64,000 nt of DNA from NCBI GenBank assembly GCA_902780385.1, contig CACZFF010000036.1, forward strand, positions 1 to 64,000, in the 5' to 3' direction. Each line of letters starts with the position of its first letter. The first letter of the stretch is position 1. The position numbers and the translations under genes were made by a program. This DNA is from an uncultured Lachnospiraceae bacterium. GTDB taxonomy: Bacteria > Bacillota > Clostridia > Lachnospirales > Lachnospiraceae. Shown in pieces: positions 1 to 8,382 of the stretch. The notes beneath the pieces were generated by a model. The model had not been told where the DNA came from, did not search any database, and saw nothing but the letters and a program-made list of their open reading frames with translations.

Positions 1-50
1 TAAAAAACAGCACGTACGAATTGCCAGCAATTTGAATAGTGAGATTTTAA

Positions 51-338
51 TTTGACGCATATTTGCAGTCGGGAGAGACGGTAAAAAGCCGCGTAACACC
101 GGACTGGGTGGTGGAAGTGATTTCCAAATCCACGCAGAAGATCGATTATGGCCTGAAGCTGTTTCTGTACAGGGAGGCGGGAGTGCGTGAATACTGGATC
201 ATCAATCCCGCCAACAGGACGGTCATGGTATATGTATTTGAAAGCGGGAGGGAAGACGCAGACCTGTATTCCTTTGATGATGCGGTGCCATGCCGCGTCT
301 TTCCGGGCCTGGCCATCCGTCTTTCAGACAGATTGTAA
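51..338 (+). pseudogene. Uma2-family (DUF820) nuclease-like remnant, 5' truncated
   Basis: The readable part (TTG at 63, about 91 codons) matches the C-terminal half of Uma2/DUF820 proteins, a PD-(D/E)XK-like family of putative endonucleases that is normally about 190 residues long. The family block is clear: PDWVVEVIS, then a conserved lysine region KLFLYREAGV, then REYWIINP. The frame is closed by TAA at 48-50 just upstream and no ribosome binding site precedes the TTG, so the N-terminal half is missing. Seen: truncation and family motifs. Inferred: a decaying gene. An insertion or rearrangement left of the window could explain the break, but the window starts too close to tell. Confidence 0.6.
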
Positions 339-448
339 GACTAAAACAGGTACTGGTTTTAGAGCAACAGCAGAAATCTAACCTGATTAAGATATCAGTG
401 AATCTTAGAAACTGGTGAATTTCAGATTCCAGCAAATAGATGAAAAAA

Positions 449-499
449 GAGCTGCTGCATAGCTGATGATGATTTCCATTCACAGCTATGCAGCAGCTC
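449..499. terminator. Strong bidirectional hairpin terminator
   Basis: Perfect 17-bp arms at 449-465 and 483-499 enclose a 17-base loop. An A-run precedes the left arm (443-448) and a short T-run follows the right arm. It lies between the Uma2 remnant and the convergent ABM gene, so it can stop transcription from both sides. The remainder of 339-611 shows nothing else recognisable. Confidence 0.75.
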
Positions 500-611
500 A
501 TTTGCCTGTTCAATGATTTATAATAAGGGCTTTATGTACAAAGTCTGCCGTCTTCCACCGGTTTCAGGATGGAAGGGGTTTCAGAATAGAAGACGGAATA
601 GATGGCGTGAA

Positions 612-896
612 TTATGCCTCGACAACCTGCTCGATGACGGGCTCTTTGGCCAGCATGGGCATGAAGGCGCCTGCGAACTTCTGGAAGTGTGCAGATGCAT
701 TGTGTGTCGCGATGGCTTCATCATCCTTCCAGACTTCTACGAAGAAATATTTGTTCTTGTCTTCTTTGCCCGTGTAGAAATTGTAGCTGACATTGCCTTC
801 TTCTTTGCGGGAGGCTTCTATGCACTCGGCAGCGAGGCCCTTAAAGGTCTCAACGCACTCGGGTTTAAGTTCAAAAATGGCAATAATGGTAATCAA
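612..896 (-). CDS. Small ABM-domain (antibiotic biosynthesis monooxygenase-like) protein
   Basis: A 94-residue protein of the ABM/YgiN dimeric alpha-beta barrel family, which includes small quinol and heme-modifying monooxygenases. The start ITIIAIFELKP and the core NVSYNFYTGKED followed by FFVEVWKDDEAIATHNASAHF are typical, including the conserved His in the HxxSxHF region. I choose the TTG at 894-896 because AGGAGA lies about 8 bases upstream on the minus strand; a longer frame to 977 would run through repeat DNA and has no ribosome binding site. Substrate cannot be told from sequence; many members are detoxifying or of unknown function. It is a single gene, convergent with the Uma2 remnant. 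Confidence 0.8.
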   Translation of the reverse strand: MITIIAIFELKPECVETFKGLAAECIEASRKEEGNVSYNFYTGKEDKNKYFFVEVWKDDEAIATHNASAHFQKFAGAFMPMLAKEPVIEQVVEA

Positions 897-920
897 GATG
901 GTGTCTCCTTTTGACTTTTT

Positions 921-1031
921 TGGACTTTGGATGGCAATCCGAACCGTCCCTCTGGCAACATGGACTTTGGATGGCAATCCGAACCGTCCCTCTGAGAGGA
1001 GTTGTCAGAAGAACCGTCCCCTTGACAACTC
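921..1031. repeat. Cluster of three GAACCGTCCC elements at the glgX 3' end
   Basis: Two direct copies of a 34-base sequence (921-954 and 961-994), each containing GAACCGTCCC, are followed by a hairpin with 9-bp arms GAGTTGTCA (999-1007) and TGACAACTC (1023-1031) around a GAACCGTCCCC loop. The hairpin overlaps the glgX stop codon (1030-1032). Related elements with different stems but the same loop lie at 13766-13829, 18897-18931 and 27090-27151. Confidence 0.8.
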
Positions 1032-3117
1032 AGCTAATGAGGACCGCGGTCTCGCGGGGACCAAGGGTAAACTGCGTCGGGACCTGGAGCCTTGTCTCTT
1101 CTCCGATGGGATTGCAGATGCCCCTGGAAGCGCAGAGGAGGAGCCACTGGAGTCCGCCGGGAAGCTCCGGCAGGGTAAAAGTGTGTTCCTCCCAGTGGGC
1201 GTTGACCAGGATGTAGAGGAATGCATCTTTTTCTGTTTTGTATTTCACATGGTCTTCGGCATAGAGCACGGCAAAGGTAAGGGCGGGTGCGTTTCTGTCC
1301 AGATTCCAGGGTGTTGTGGAGTGGAAGGAGAGTTCGGGGAGGCCGGTGCCGTTTATGCCGCTGTCAAAATGCGGCGCCCGCAGCACGGGATGGGCGCTGC
1401 GCAGGGCGATGAGGGTCTGCACATAGGTAAAGAGATCTCCGTATTTGCCGAGGCGTCCCCAGTCGAGCCAGGAAATCATGTTGTCGTGACAGTAGGCGTT
1501 GTTGTTTCCTTTTTGCGTGTTGGCAAATTCATCGCCGGACAGGAGCATGGGAACACCGCGGCTTGTCAGCAGAAGAGTCTGGAAATTGCGGATCTGCCTC
1601 ATGCGGAGCGCGAGGATTTCGGGATCATCGGTGTCGCCCTCTGTGCCGCAGTTCCAGCTGTCATTGCAATTTGTACCGTCCCGGTTGTCTTCGCCGTTGG
1701 CCTCATTGTGCTTTTCGTTGTAGGATACGAGATCGTACAATGTGAAGCCATCGTGGCAGGTGATGAAATTGATGGAGGCAGCGGGCCCGCGCCTGTTGTA
1801 GAGATCCTCGGATCCTGAGATGCGGCTGTAGAGCTCGGGCGCGCAGGCGGCATCGCCTTTGATAAATCTGCGCAGGCAGTCCCGGTACTTCCCGTTCCAT
1901 TCCGACCAGCGGTGCCAGGAGGGAAAATTGCCGACCTGATAAAGGCCGCCGGCATCCCAGGCCTCTGCGATCAGTCTGGTCCTGCCAAGTACCGCATCAT
2001 GTGCCAGGGTGTCGATGAGAGGCGGAGATACCATGGGATTTCCCTTGTTATCTCTTGTCAGGATGGAGGCCAGGTCGAAGCGGAAGCCGTCGATATGGTA
2101 GGAGGCCACCCAGTAGCGCAGACAGTCCAGAATGTGATTGCGGACCACAGCCTTGTTGCAGTTCATGGTGTTTCCGCAACCGCTGAAATTGACATATCCT
2201 CCCTCAGGTGTCAGCAGGTAATAGGTCCGGTTGTCGATTCCCTTATAGGAGATGGTCGGGCCATCTTCATTGCCTTCGGCAGTGTGGTTGAAAACAACGT
2301 CGAGGATGACAACTATTCCGTTCTGGTGCAGCTTTTTGATGAGATTTTTAAACTCGTCCGCTTCCATGCCGTAAGGTCCCGAAGCCGCGTACCCTGCCTT
2401 GGGCGCAAAGAAACACACGGTCGAGTAACCCCAGTAATTGAGGCGTTTGCCGGCACTTTTTCCATCTGAATATTCAAACTCGTCGAAGGCGAAAACGGGC
2501 ATGAGCTCAATACAGTTGATCCCCAGAGATTTGAGATAGGGGATTTTCTCCACAATGCCTGCGTAGGTTCCGCGGTATTTGATCTTACTGGAGGCGGCTC
2601 TTGTAAAACCTCTCACATGCATCTCATAGATGATCAGATCCTCCATGGGGATCTCCAGGGGTTTATCACCCTCCCAGTCGTAATCCTCACGGATGATCTG
2701 TCCGCGATGGACAAAAGAAGAATTCTGCATTTTGAATTTTCCCCAGATGCTGCGCCCGGAGACAGATTTCGCATAGGGATCCAGGAGCACCTTGTTTTTG
2801 TCAAAACGCAGTCCTCTGGCCGGGTCGTAGACACCGTCAAAACGATAGCCGTATTCGGTTGTCTCGATCGTTATGCCGAATACCATCATTGTATAGACAT
2901 TACCGATCCGGAACTCTTCCGGAAAGGGTATTTCCACAAAAGGCTCCTTTTCACCATGCCGGTAGAGCACCAGAGAACAGGAGACCGCGTCTCTGGAAAA
3001 AATACTGAAATTGACAGCGCTGTTTCCGATCAGCGTGGCGCCGAAGGGGAGCACTCGTCCGACCCTGTACTGTAGGCCATTTATTTCATTTGTGGGAAAT
3101 GTATCGATCAGCTTCAT
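1030..3117 (-). CDS. glgX: Glycogen debranching enzyme, GlgX/isoamylase type (GH13)
   Basis: A 695-residue GH13 protein of the isoamylase/GlgX group, which hydrolyses alpha-1,6 branches in glycogen and alpha-glucans. An N-terminal CBM48-like beta domain (about 10-150) precedes the catalytic barrel. The catalytic residues are visible: nucleophile Asp348 in DGFRFDLAS, acid Glu385 in IAEAWD, and Asp456 in ITCHDGF; barrel region I reads VVFNHT. The length fits the family. Start ATG at 3115-3117 is preceded by GGAGGAAGAGAG. It stands alone on the minus strand, divergent from def. The 3' end overlaps a GAACCGTCCCC hairpin, which may act as its transcript end. Cytoplasmic; likely part of glycogen turnover with the alpha-amylase at 55.9 kb (inference). 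Confidence 0.95.
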   Translation of the reverse strand: MKLIDTFPTNEINGLQYRVGRVLPFGATLIGNSAVNFSIFSRDAVSCSLVLYRHGEKEPFVEIPFPEEFRIGNVYTMMVFGITIETTEYGYRFDGVYDPARGLRFDKNKVLLDPYAKSVSGRSIWGKFKMQNSSFVHRGQIIREDYDWEGDKPLEIPMEDLIIYEMHVRGFTRAASSKIKYRGTYAGIVEKIPYLKSLGINCIELMPVFAFDEFEYSDGKSAGKRLNYWGYSTVCFFAPKAGYAASGPYGMEADEFKNLIKKLHQNGIVVILDVVFNHTAEGNEDGPTISYKGIDNRTYYLLTPEGGYVNFSGCGNTMNCNKAVVRNHILDCLRYWVASYHIDGFRFDLASILTRDNKGNPMVSPPLIDTLAHDAVLGRTRLIAEAWDAGGLYQVGNFPSWHRWSEWNGKYRDCLRRFIKGDAACAPELYSRISGSEDLYNRRGPAASINFITCHDGFTLYDLVSYNEKHNEANGEDNRDGTNCNDSWNCGTEGDTDDPEILALRMRQIRNFQTLLLTSRGVPMLLSGDEFANTQKGNNNAYCHDNMISWLDWGRLGKYGDLFTYVQTLIALRSAHPVLRAPHFDSGINGTGLPELSFHSTTPWNLDRNAPALTFAVLYAEDHVKYKTEKDAFLYILVNAHWEEHTFTLPELPGGLQWLLLCASRGICNPIGEETRLQVPTQFTLGPRETAVLIS

Positions 3118-3234
3118 TCTCTCTTCCTCCCATGCAGCTCTGCCATCTTTAGAATTCTATTTTACAGCATTTTCGCCGATTCTTCAGCATTTGGAGATTT
3201 ATGACATGACATAGAAAAGCGATCGAACTTGCTT

Positions 3235-3240
3235 TATAAT
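3235..3240 (+). promoter_or_regulatory. Perfect -10 box for def
   Basis: TATAAT at 3235-3240, with TAGAAA (3212-3217, 4 of 6 to TTGACA) 17 bases upstream. The box overlaps the first in-frame ATG (3239), so that ATG would not be on the transcript. This supports the internal def start at 3293. Confidence 0.55.
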
Positions 3241-3292
3241 GGATGAAAACAGTGAGCCAAATAGTGAATATATTCAGAACAGGATGACACAG

Positions 3293-3703
3293 ATGATCAA
3301 ACCAATAGTAAAAGATATTTTCTTTCTGGGGCAGAAATCCGAGCCTGCCTCAAAAAAGGACCTGTCTGTCGGACAGGACCTCATGGATACCCTGCGGGCA
3401 AATCAGGAGCGATGCGTCGGCATGGCGGCCAACATGATCGGGGTGAAGAAAAAGATCATTATCGTGAACATGGGGATCATGAATGTCGTGATGTATAATC
3501 CGGTCATAGTGAAGAAAGATACGCCTTATGAGACAGAGGAAGGATGCCTGTCACTGACCGGTACCCGGAAGACGACGCGGTATCAGAATATCGAGGTGGA
3601 ATACCTGGATGGCAGCTGGAAAAAGAAGCGGCAGAAATACTCCGGCTGGACGGCGCAGATCATTCAGCATGAGTGCGATCACCTGGAGGGGATTATCATA
3701 TGA
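3293..3703 (+). CDS. def: Peptide deformylase, short clostridial type
   Basis: Removes the formyl group from the N-terminal Met of new proteins; a cytoplasmic metalloenzyme. The three family motifs are present: GMAANMIG (motif 1, with Met where classic enzymes have Gln), EGCLSL with the metal-binding Cys, and QHECDHLEG with the two His and catalytic Glu. The 136-residue length fits the short anaerobe subgroup, whose proteins typically begin as here (MIKPIVKDIFFLGQ). I choose ATG 3293 because AGGA lies about 8 bases before it and the earlier ATG at 3239 sits in the -10 box. The stop overlaps the ATG of the next gene, so the two are probably translated together. Motif-1 Met for Gln may alter activity; function is otherwise well supported. 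Confidence 0.9.
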   Translation: MIKPIVKDIFFLGQKSEPASKKDLSVGQDLMDTLRANQERCVGMAANMIGVKKKIIIVNMGIMNVVMYNPVIVKKDTPYETEEGCLSLTGTRKTTRYQNIEVEYLDGSWKKKRQKYSGWTAQIIQHECDHLEGIII

Positions 3704-4005
3704 GCGCGCCGGAATCATGGAAAGCCGCTTATCGCGAGCTGATCGGGACCATTGTCCGAATGGGTTATCCGGAGGAATTCGGCAAGCTGATCGCCAGGAA
3801 TCTGGGCTCGGAAAAGACCATGCGCCGTATGACTGCTTATCTCCATTCAGCTAAGCCGCGGTCAGCCGAGGAGATTGCCGATGAGATGCTGGCGATCATG
3901 AGCGACCGGGAGCGCTGGATCCGCAAGAAAAAGGCCGAAGAAGCCAATGCCAGGTACAACGAACTGCTGTATTACGGGCTTGGCGGCATTGGAGAGGATG
4001 AATGA
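3700..4005 (+). CDS. Conserved-looking small protein coupled to deformylase, function unknown
   Basis: A 101-residue, mostly alpha-helical, charged protein that I do not recognise. The ATG at 3700 overlaps the def stop (ATGA), and GGAGGGG sits about 8 bases upstream inside def, which indicates translational coupling. The middle has SAEEIADEMLAIMSDRE and the end is rich in Lys/Glu/Asn. No signal peptide, Cys cluster or membrane segment is seen. Placement suggests a role near nascent-protein processing or simply shared transcription; that is inference only. Confidence 0.65.
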   Translation: MSAPESWKAAYRELIGTIVRMGYPEEFGKLIARNLGSEKTMRRMTAYLHSAKPRSAEEIADEMLAIMSDRERWIRKKKAEEANARYNELLYYGLGGIGEDE

Positions 4006-4085
4006 TAAGGACTGGATCCGGCGCAGCTGATCAACAGAGACGGCAGACTGCATATCGGATAGAACATATATGGAAAGAAAAAGAA

Positions 4086-5813
4086 ATGATGAAAACAAGA
4101 AGCTGTAAAAAAAGACTTCTATCTGTTCTGATCCTGTTCATCCTGACCCTGTCAGCGGTATTGCCGGCGGGCTGCAGGAGTGCAGGCAGTACAGAAAATT
4201 CTGCCGATCATTTTTCCCCGGATAGTTCCGGCACACGTGCCGCTGCGGAAGAGGCGGCTGTACCCAGCCAGGTGCCTGCTTCCGGAGAGGTCGAGGAAGG
4301 TCTCTTCCGTGCAGGGCTGGTCGAGGATATGGATACAATGGATGTACACCGGACGACCAGTGAGTATGTGGTGGCGATCAATGTTTTTGAGCGGCTTTTT
4401 GAGATCCGCCAGAATGATGACGAGACCACGGAACTGGTTCCCGGGCTTGCTGAAGATTATTCCCTGTCGGAAGACGGACGGGTCTATACTTTTACGCTTC
4501 GGGACGACGCGTTTTTTTCGGACGGGACACCGGTCAGGGCCTCTGATGTGGCTTTTACGTTTTCAAGAATGCTGTCTCTTCCGGACAGTATGCAGACGGA
4601 TTTTGCCGATATGATCCTCGGCGCGGATGCGGTAATGGCACACAAGACGGATACTCCGGAAGGGATCAGGGTTCTTGACGACAGGCGTGTCGAGATTACT
4701 CTGACTGAGCCTTTTGCGGGCTATATTTATCAGGTCGCTACGCCTTCCTGCAGTATCCTCAGTGAAAAATGCGTCCTGGATGCGGGAGATGATTACGGGA
4801 CATCCCCCAAAACGACCATTGGCTCAGGCCCCTATATGGTGACCGAATACAGAAGCGGTAAAGGGATGACACTGGAACTGAACCCTTACTGGAAGAAGGA
4901 AAAGCCCTCTGTCAAAAAGGCCCGGTTCCTAGTTCTTGATCCGGCACTCATGGATGCCGCCTTCCAGAAAGGGGAGCTGGATCTGCTCGATCTGGACGCC
5001 ATCCATACAGATACGATCAAATCTGTCTACAAATCCGACAAGTGGAAGGATCATCTGGTTCCCAAGGGATGTGTGGAGACCAATTACATGATGATGAATC
5101 TGGACACCCGCCCTCTGAACAACACCCGGGTCCGCAAAGCGGTCCAGATGGCGATCAACCGGCAGAAGATCGTGGATGAACTGTATGACGGCGAAGGAAC
5201 CCTGGTGGACGGCATTTTTCCCCGCGGCCTGCACGGTTACAGCGAAGAAAACCAGGGATGGCTGAAATACGACCCCGAGGGAGCCAGGCGGTATCTGAAA
5301 AGAGCCGGAAAAGACATCAAGACCCGCATTGAACTGGCTGCTGATTCCACGGCAAGCATGCGCGAATTGAATCTGCTCAATATGATCCGGCAGGACCTGC
5401 AGGCGGTAGGACTGCAGGTATCTATCGTGAGTTATGACCCGGAAAGCTGGATGTACCTGCGCACTCACGGAAAGCTTATGGCCTTCTGCAGTGTCTGGAG
5501 CGCGGATTACAATGACCCGGACAATTTTATCTATACTTTTTTCGGCAGCCGGGAAAAGACGCTCCGCCGTTCCGGCAACTTTGCCGAACAGAACGTCATG
5601 GATCGCATAGGCCGGGCAAGGACGATCCAGGATGACGATGCGCGCATGTCGGAATATGCCGCTCTGGAAACGCTGCTGATCCGGGACAAGGCACTCTGGG
5701 TCCCGCTCTTTTCCACCAACCATCTGTTTGTCCTGGGAGACAGGGTCGAGTCCTTTGTCCCCTACTGGGCAGGCTGGAATTCCATTCCGCTCAAAGACGT
5801 TGTACTGAAGTAA
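4086..5813 (+). CDS. Oligopeptide/solute-binding lipoprotein (SBP_bac_5 family)
   Basis: A 575-residue extracellular substrate-binding protein of the OppA/DppA type. The N-terminus has a basic stretch, a hydrophobic helix (about 11-26) and LPAGC with Cys30 as the likely lipidation site, though Pro at the -3 position is unusual for a lipobox. A Ser/Glu-rich spacer follows. The mature domain shows the family block ...GLAEDYSLSEDGRVYTF and the later VRKAVQMAINRQKIVDELY. I take ATG 4086 (4089 is also possible) because the upstream ATG at 4002, which overlaps the previous stop, would put 28 polar residues ahead of the signal. No permease or ATPase genes follow; instead the next gene is a sensor phosphatase, so it may act as a sensing partner or serve a permease encoded elsewhere (inference). 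Confidence 0.9.
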   Translation: MMKTRSCKKRLLSVLILFILTLSAVLPAGCRSAGSTENSADHFSPDSSGTRAAAEEAAVPSQVPASGEVEEGLFRAGLVEDMDTMDVHRTTSEYVVAINVFERLFEIRQNDDETTELVPGLAEDYSLSEDGRVYTFTLRDDAFFSDGTPVRASDVAFTFSRMLSLPDSMQTDFADMILGADAVMAHKTDTPEGIRVLDDRRVEITLTEPFAGYIYQVATPSCSILSEKCVLDAGDDYGTSPKTTIGSGPYMVTEYRSGKGMTLELNPYWKKEKPSVKKARFLVLDPALMDAAFQKGELDLLDLDAIHTDTIKSVYKSDKWKDHLVPKGCVETNYMMMNLDTRPLNNTRVRKAVQMAINRQKIVDELYDGEGTLVDGIFPRGLHGYSEENQGWLKYDPEGARRYLKRAGKDIKTRIELAADSTASMRELNLLNMIRQDLQAVGLQVSIVSYDPESWMYLRTHGKLMAFCSVWSADYNDPDNFIYTFFGSREKTLRRSGNFAEQNVMDRIGRARTIQDDDARMSEYAALETLLIRDKALWVPLFSTNHLFVLGDRVESFVPYWAGWNSIPLKDVVLK

Positions 5814-5832
5814 AGAAACAGGATTTACTTGC

Positions 5833-5886
5833 GGCCATGACCTCATGTTCACAAACATATACGATGAAAACTATGCGTGCTGCCGC
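5833..5886 (+). repeat. 54-bp dispersed repeat, copy 1
   Basis: A sequence beginning GGCCATGACCTCATGTTCAC is nearly the same as the reverse complement of 45164-45216, differing at only a few positions plus a one-base length change. Both copies lie just upstream of a coding start (the phosphatase here, the HAD gene there) but in opposite orientation relative to that gene. Confidence 0.75.
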
Positions 5887-5909
5887 AAAAAGGGAATGAT
5901 GTTTTGATT

Positions 5910-8234
5910 ATGAAAATGAACGAACTCTGGAAAAAGCTGTTCTCAAATAAGGAGAATGCTGCGGTTTCTGACAATGGAGATAATATAAAAAACAGTCTTC
6001 GTCAGAAGATATTCAGAATGAACATTCTGCTGGTGGCAGCCGCTGTCATTTTGTTTGCGATCGCCGGCGTTCTGCAGGTGAACCGGTTTGCCCGCCTGAT
6101 GGAGGATACGAGCAGGGAGGAGAACGCTGTCATCATGGATACCATGTCGGATTCGATGCGCGACATGGCAACAGAGAGCTTCCAGAAATACGTGATTTCC
6201 CAGGCCAACGTGGTGGACGGAGAGTTCTGGACCATGCGCCATGATCTTGAGATCCTGGCAAGACAGGTACAGATGGTACTGGAGTATCCGGATGCCTTCT
6301 CGCCCCTCGAGGTACCGCTTCCCTCCGAGGCGGACGCGGGGAAGCTGACACTGCAGCTGCTCTATTCAGAGAGCGCTGACAGGGAGGATCCGGAGCTGAA
6401 GGAACAGATCCTCCGGATCGGAGGACTCAGGAACATGATACTGGAGATCGTGGAGGGGGGCGACTCCCTGCTGGACTGCATGGTGTCCCTGCCCGGCGGA
6501 GCCAGCATCATCGCGGACCGCACGCCTGAGGGAAAGGTGGACGAAGACGGGGAGATCATGCCCTATAATGCTGACCGGCGTCCCTGGTATGTGGGAGCCC
6601 TGGTCCATGGGGAAACCTATTTCACTCCCGTCAATATGGACAACTATTTTACCAACTACGAAGTCATGGCCGGTGTTCCTGTCTATGTCGACGGCGAACT
6701 GGCTGCCGTCTGCGGTGGATCTGTCAACCTGGAGGACCTGGACGACATCGTCGCAAAGGCACAGCTGGGCGATCAGAGCGATACCTGTCTGATCAATGAG
6801 AACGGAAATGTGCTTTATTCCTCAAGGGAAAGCGGGGAACTGGCGCTGAGCACCAATGAACTCCGCAGCCTGAAGGAGAGCAGCAATCCTGAGCTGGTAT
6901 CTCTGGTGAACGAGGCTCTGGAGGGCGGGAGCGGGTTCTCGCTGCTCAATGTCGATGGGGAGGAAACCTATATCGCCTATGCGCCCCTGAAAACCATCGG
7001 CTGGACGCAGTTGCTGACCATCTCACAGGAAGACCTCAACAGCACAGCCTACCTGCTCATGCAGGAGACCGGCACGGTCATGGAGAACTCACTTGCCCGT
7101 TCCCACAGTAATGCCCGGACTATGACGATCATTACACTGCTCATCGGCATGGGACTCATCTCAATGGCGGTCGTCATGTCCCTGGTGTTTGCGGACCGTC
7201 TCGTAAAGCCGATCAAGAGGATGACCATGCGTGTCGCCAGCATGCACGGCGATGACATGAGCTTTGAAGTGGAAGACGTGTATCTCACCAAGGATGAGAT
7301 CGAAGTGCTGGCAAGAGCTTTTTCAAATATGTCAAAAAAGATGCGGGGATATGTGCGTGAGATCGTGGATATCACTGCAGAAAAGCAGCGCCTGGATACG
7401 GAGCTCTCGGTCGCTGCGGAGATTCAGTCCAACATGCTCCCCACCCATTTCCCGGCATTTCCGGACCGCAGGGAGTTTGACCTCTATGCGGTCATGGACC
7501 CCGCCAAAGAGGTGGGCGGCGATTTCTATGACTTTTTCATGATCGACGACGACCATCTGGCCCTGGTCATGGCGGATGTATCCGGCAAGGGCGTTCCGGC
7601 CGCACTTTTCATGGTCATCTCCAAGACTCTGATCAAAAACATCACCCTGTCCGGCAGCAGAAGCGGACCGGGCGACATCCTCAGCGACGTCAACGACCGC
7701 CTCTGCGAAGGAAATGAGGACTCCATGTTCGTGACAGTCTGGCTGGGTATCCTGACTATTTCGACAGGACAGCTTGTTTCCGCCTGCGCCGGTCACGAGT
7801 ACCCTGTCTTTTACCGCAGGGAGAGCGGATTCAGGATGGAAAAAGACCCCCATGGCCCTGCGCTGGGTACCATGGAGGGCTTGAGATACAGAGAGGCATA
7901 CTGGCAGATGAACCCCGGCGATCTCCTTTTCCTCTACACGGACGGTGTTCCCGAAGCGACCGATGCTTCCATGGAGCTCTTCGGAAATGAAAGGATGCTC
8001 GAAGCGCTGGCCGAGAGCTGGAGTCTGGAAAACCTGCAAAGCCGCCACAGCAATACAGATCAGAATGACGTCCAGACGGCTTCCGGGAAATGGAATTTTG
8101 AAGATCTCCAGACCTTCCTCACAATGTTCCGCAGACACGTGGACGACTTCGTCGGCGAGGCACCTCAGTTCGATGACCTCACCATGATGTGCTTTTCCTA
8201 CAACGGTTCATCGGAGACCCCGGAGAGCAGATAA
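5910..8234 (+). CDS. Membrane sensor Ser/Thr phosphatase: Cache-HAMP-PP2C (SpoIIE/RsbU type)
   Basis: A 774-residue signalling protein. Transmembrane helix 1 is at about 37-57, an extracellular double-Cache-like sensor at about 60-395 (note VDEDGEIMPYNADRRPWYVGA, typical of dCache), helix 2 at about 404-428, then HAMP and a SpoIIE-type PP2C phosphatase from about 503. The metal-binding motifs are intact: EVGGDFYDFF, MADVSGKGVPAALFM, and LYTDGVPEA. Such proteins dephosphorylate anti-sigma antagonists or similar partners. A polar insertion (SRHSNTDQNDVQTASG) interrupts the catalytic domain near its end. The start is uncertain: ATG 5910 gives the best N-terminus, but AAGGGA is 15 bases away; TTG 5904 would give better spacing. 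It follows the orphan binding protein by about 96 bases, hinting that they sense the same ligand. Confidence 0.9.
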   Translation: MKMNELWKKLFSNKENAAVSDNGDNIKNSLRQKIFRMNILLVAAAVILFAIAGVLQVNRFARLMEDTSREENAVIMDTMSDSMRDMATESFQKYVISQANVVDGEFWTMRHDLEILARQVQMVLEYPDAFSPLEVPLPSEADAGKLTLQLLYSESADREDPELKEQILRIGGLRNMILEIVEGGDSLLDCMVSLPGGASIIADRTPEGKVDEDGEIMPYNADRRPWYVGALVHGETYFTPVNMDNYFTNYEVMAGVPVYVDGELAAVCGGSVNLEDLDDIVAKAQLGDQSDTCLINENGNVLYSSRESGELALSTNELRSLKESSNPELVSLVNEALEGGSGFSLLNVDGEETYIAYAPLKTIGWTQLLTISQEDLNSTAYLLMQETGTVMENSLARSHSNARTMTIITLLIGMGLISMAVVMSLVFADRLVKPIKRMTMRVASMHGDDMSFEVEDVYLTKDEIEVLARAFSNMSKKMRGYVREIVDITAEKQRLDTELSVAAEIQSNMLPTHFPAFPDRREFDLYAVMDPAKEVGGDFYDFFMIDDDHLALVMADVSGKGVPAALFMVISKTLIKNITLSGSRSGPGDILSDVNDRLCEGNEDSMFVTVWLGILTISTGQLVSACAGHEYPVFYRRESGFRMEKDPHGPALGTMEGLRYREAYWQMNPGDLLFLYTDGVPEATDASMELFGNERMLEALAESWSLENLQSRHSNTDQNDVQTASGKWNFEDLQTFLTMFRRHVDDFVGEAPQFDDLTMMCFSYNGSSETPESR

Positions 8235-8292
8235 AATTATTCAGTGTTGTTTTTTCACTCCGGCATAGTCGGAAAGGCTGGCCTGCATGAAG

Positions 8293-8382
8293 CATCTGCT
8301 TCAGAGGATTCATCTGCTTCAGAGGATTCATCTGCTTCAGAGAATTCATCTGTTTCAGAGGATTCATTTGCTTCAGAGGATT
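8293..8382. repeat. 18-bp tandem repeat, five copies, over the SGNH hydrolase stop codon
   Basis: Five units of 18 bp (8293-8310, 8311-8328, 8329-8346, 8347-8364, 8365-8382) based on CATCTGCTTCAGAGGATT with one to two changes per degenerate unit. The hydrolase stop (8373-8375) is within the last unit, and the sequence before it (GAATCCTC on the minus strand) is the seed of the repeat. Read one frame over on the minus strand the repeat encodes MNPLKQ units. Confidence 0.9.
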
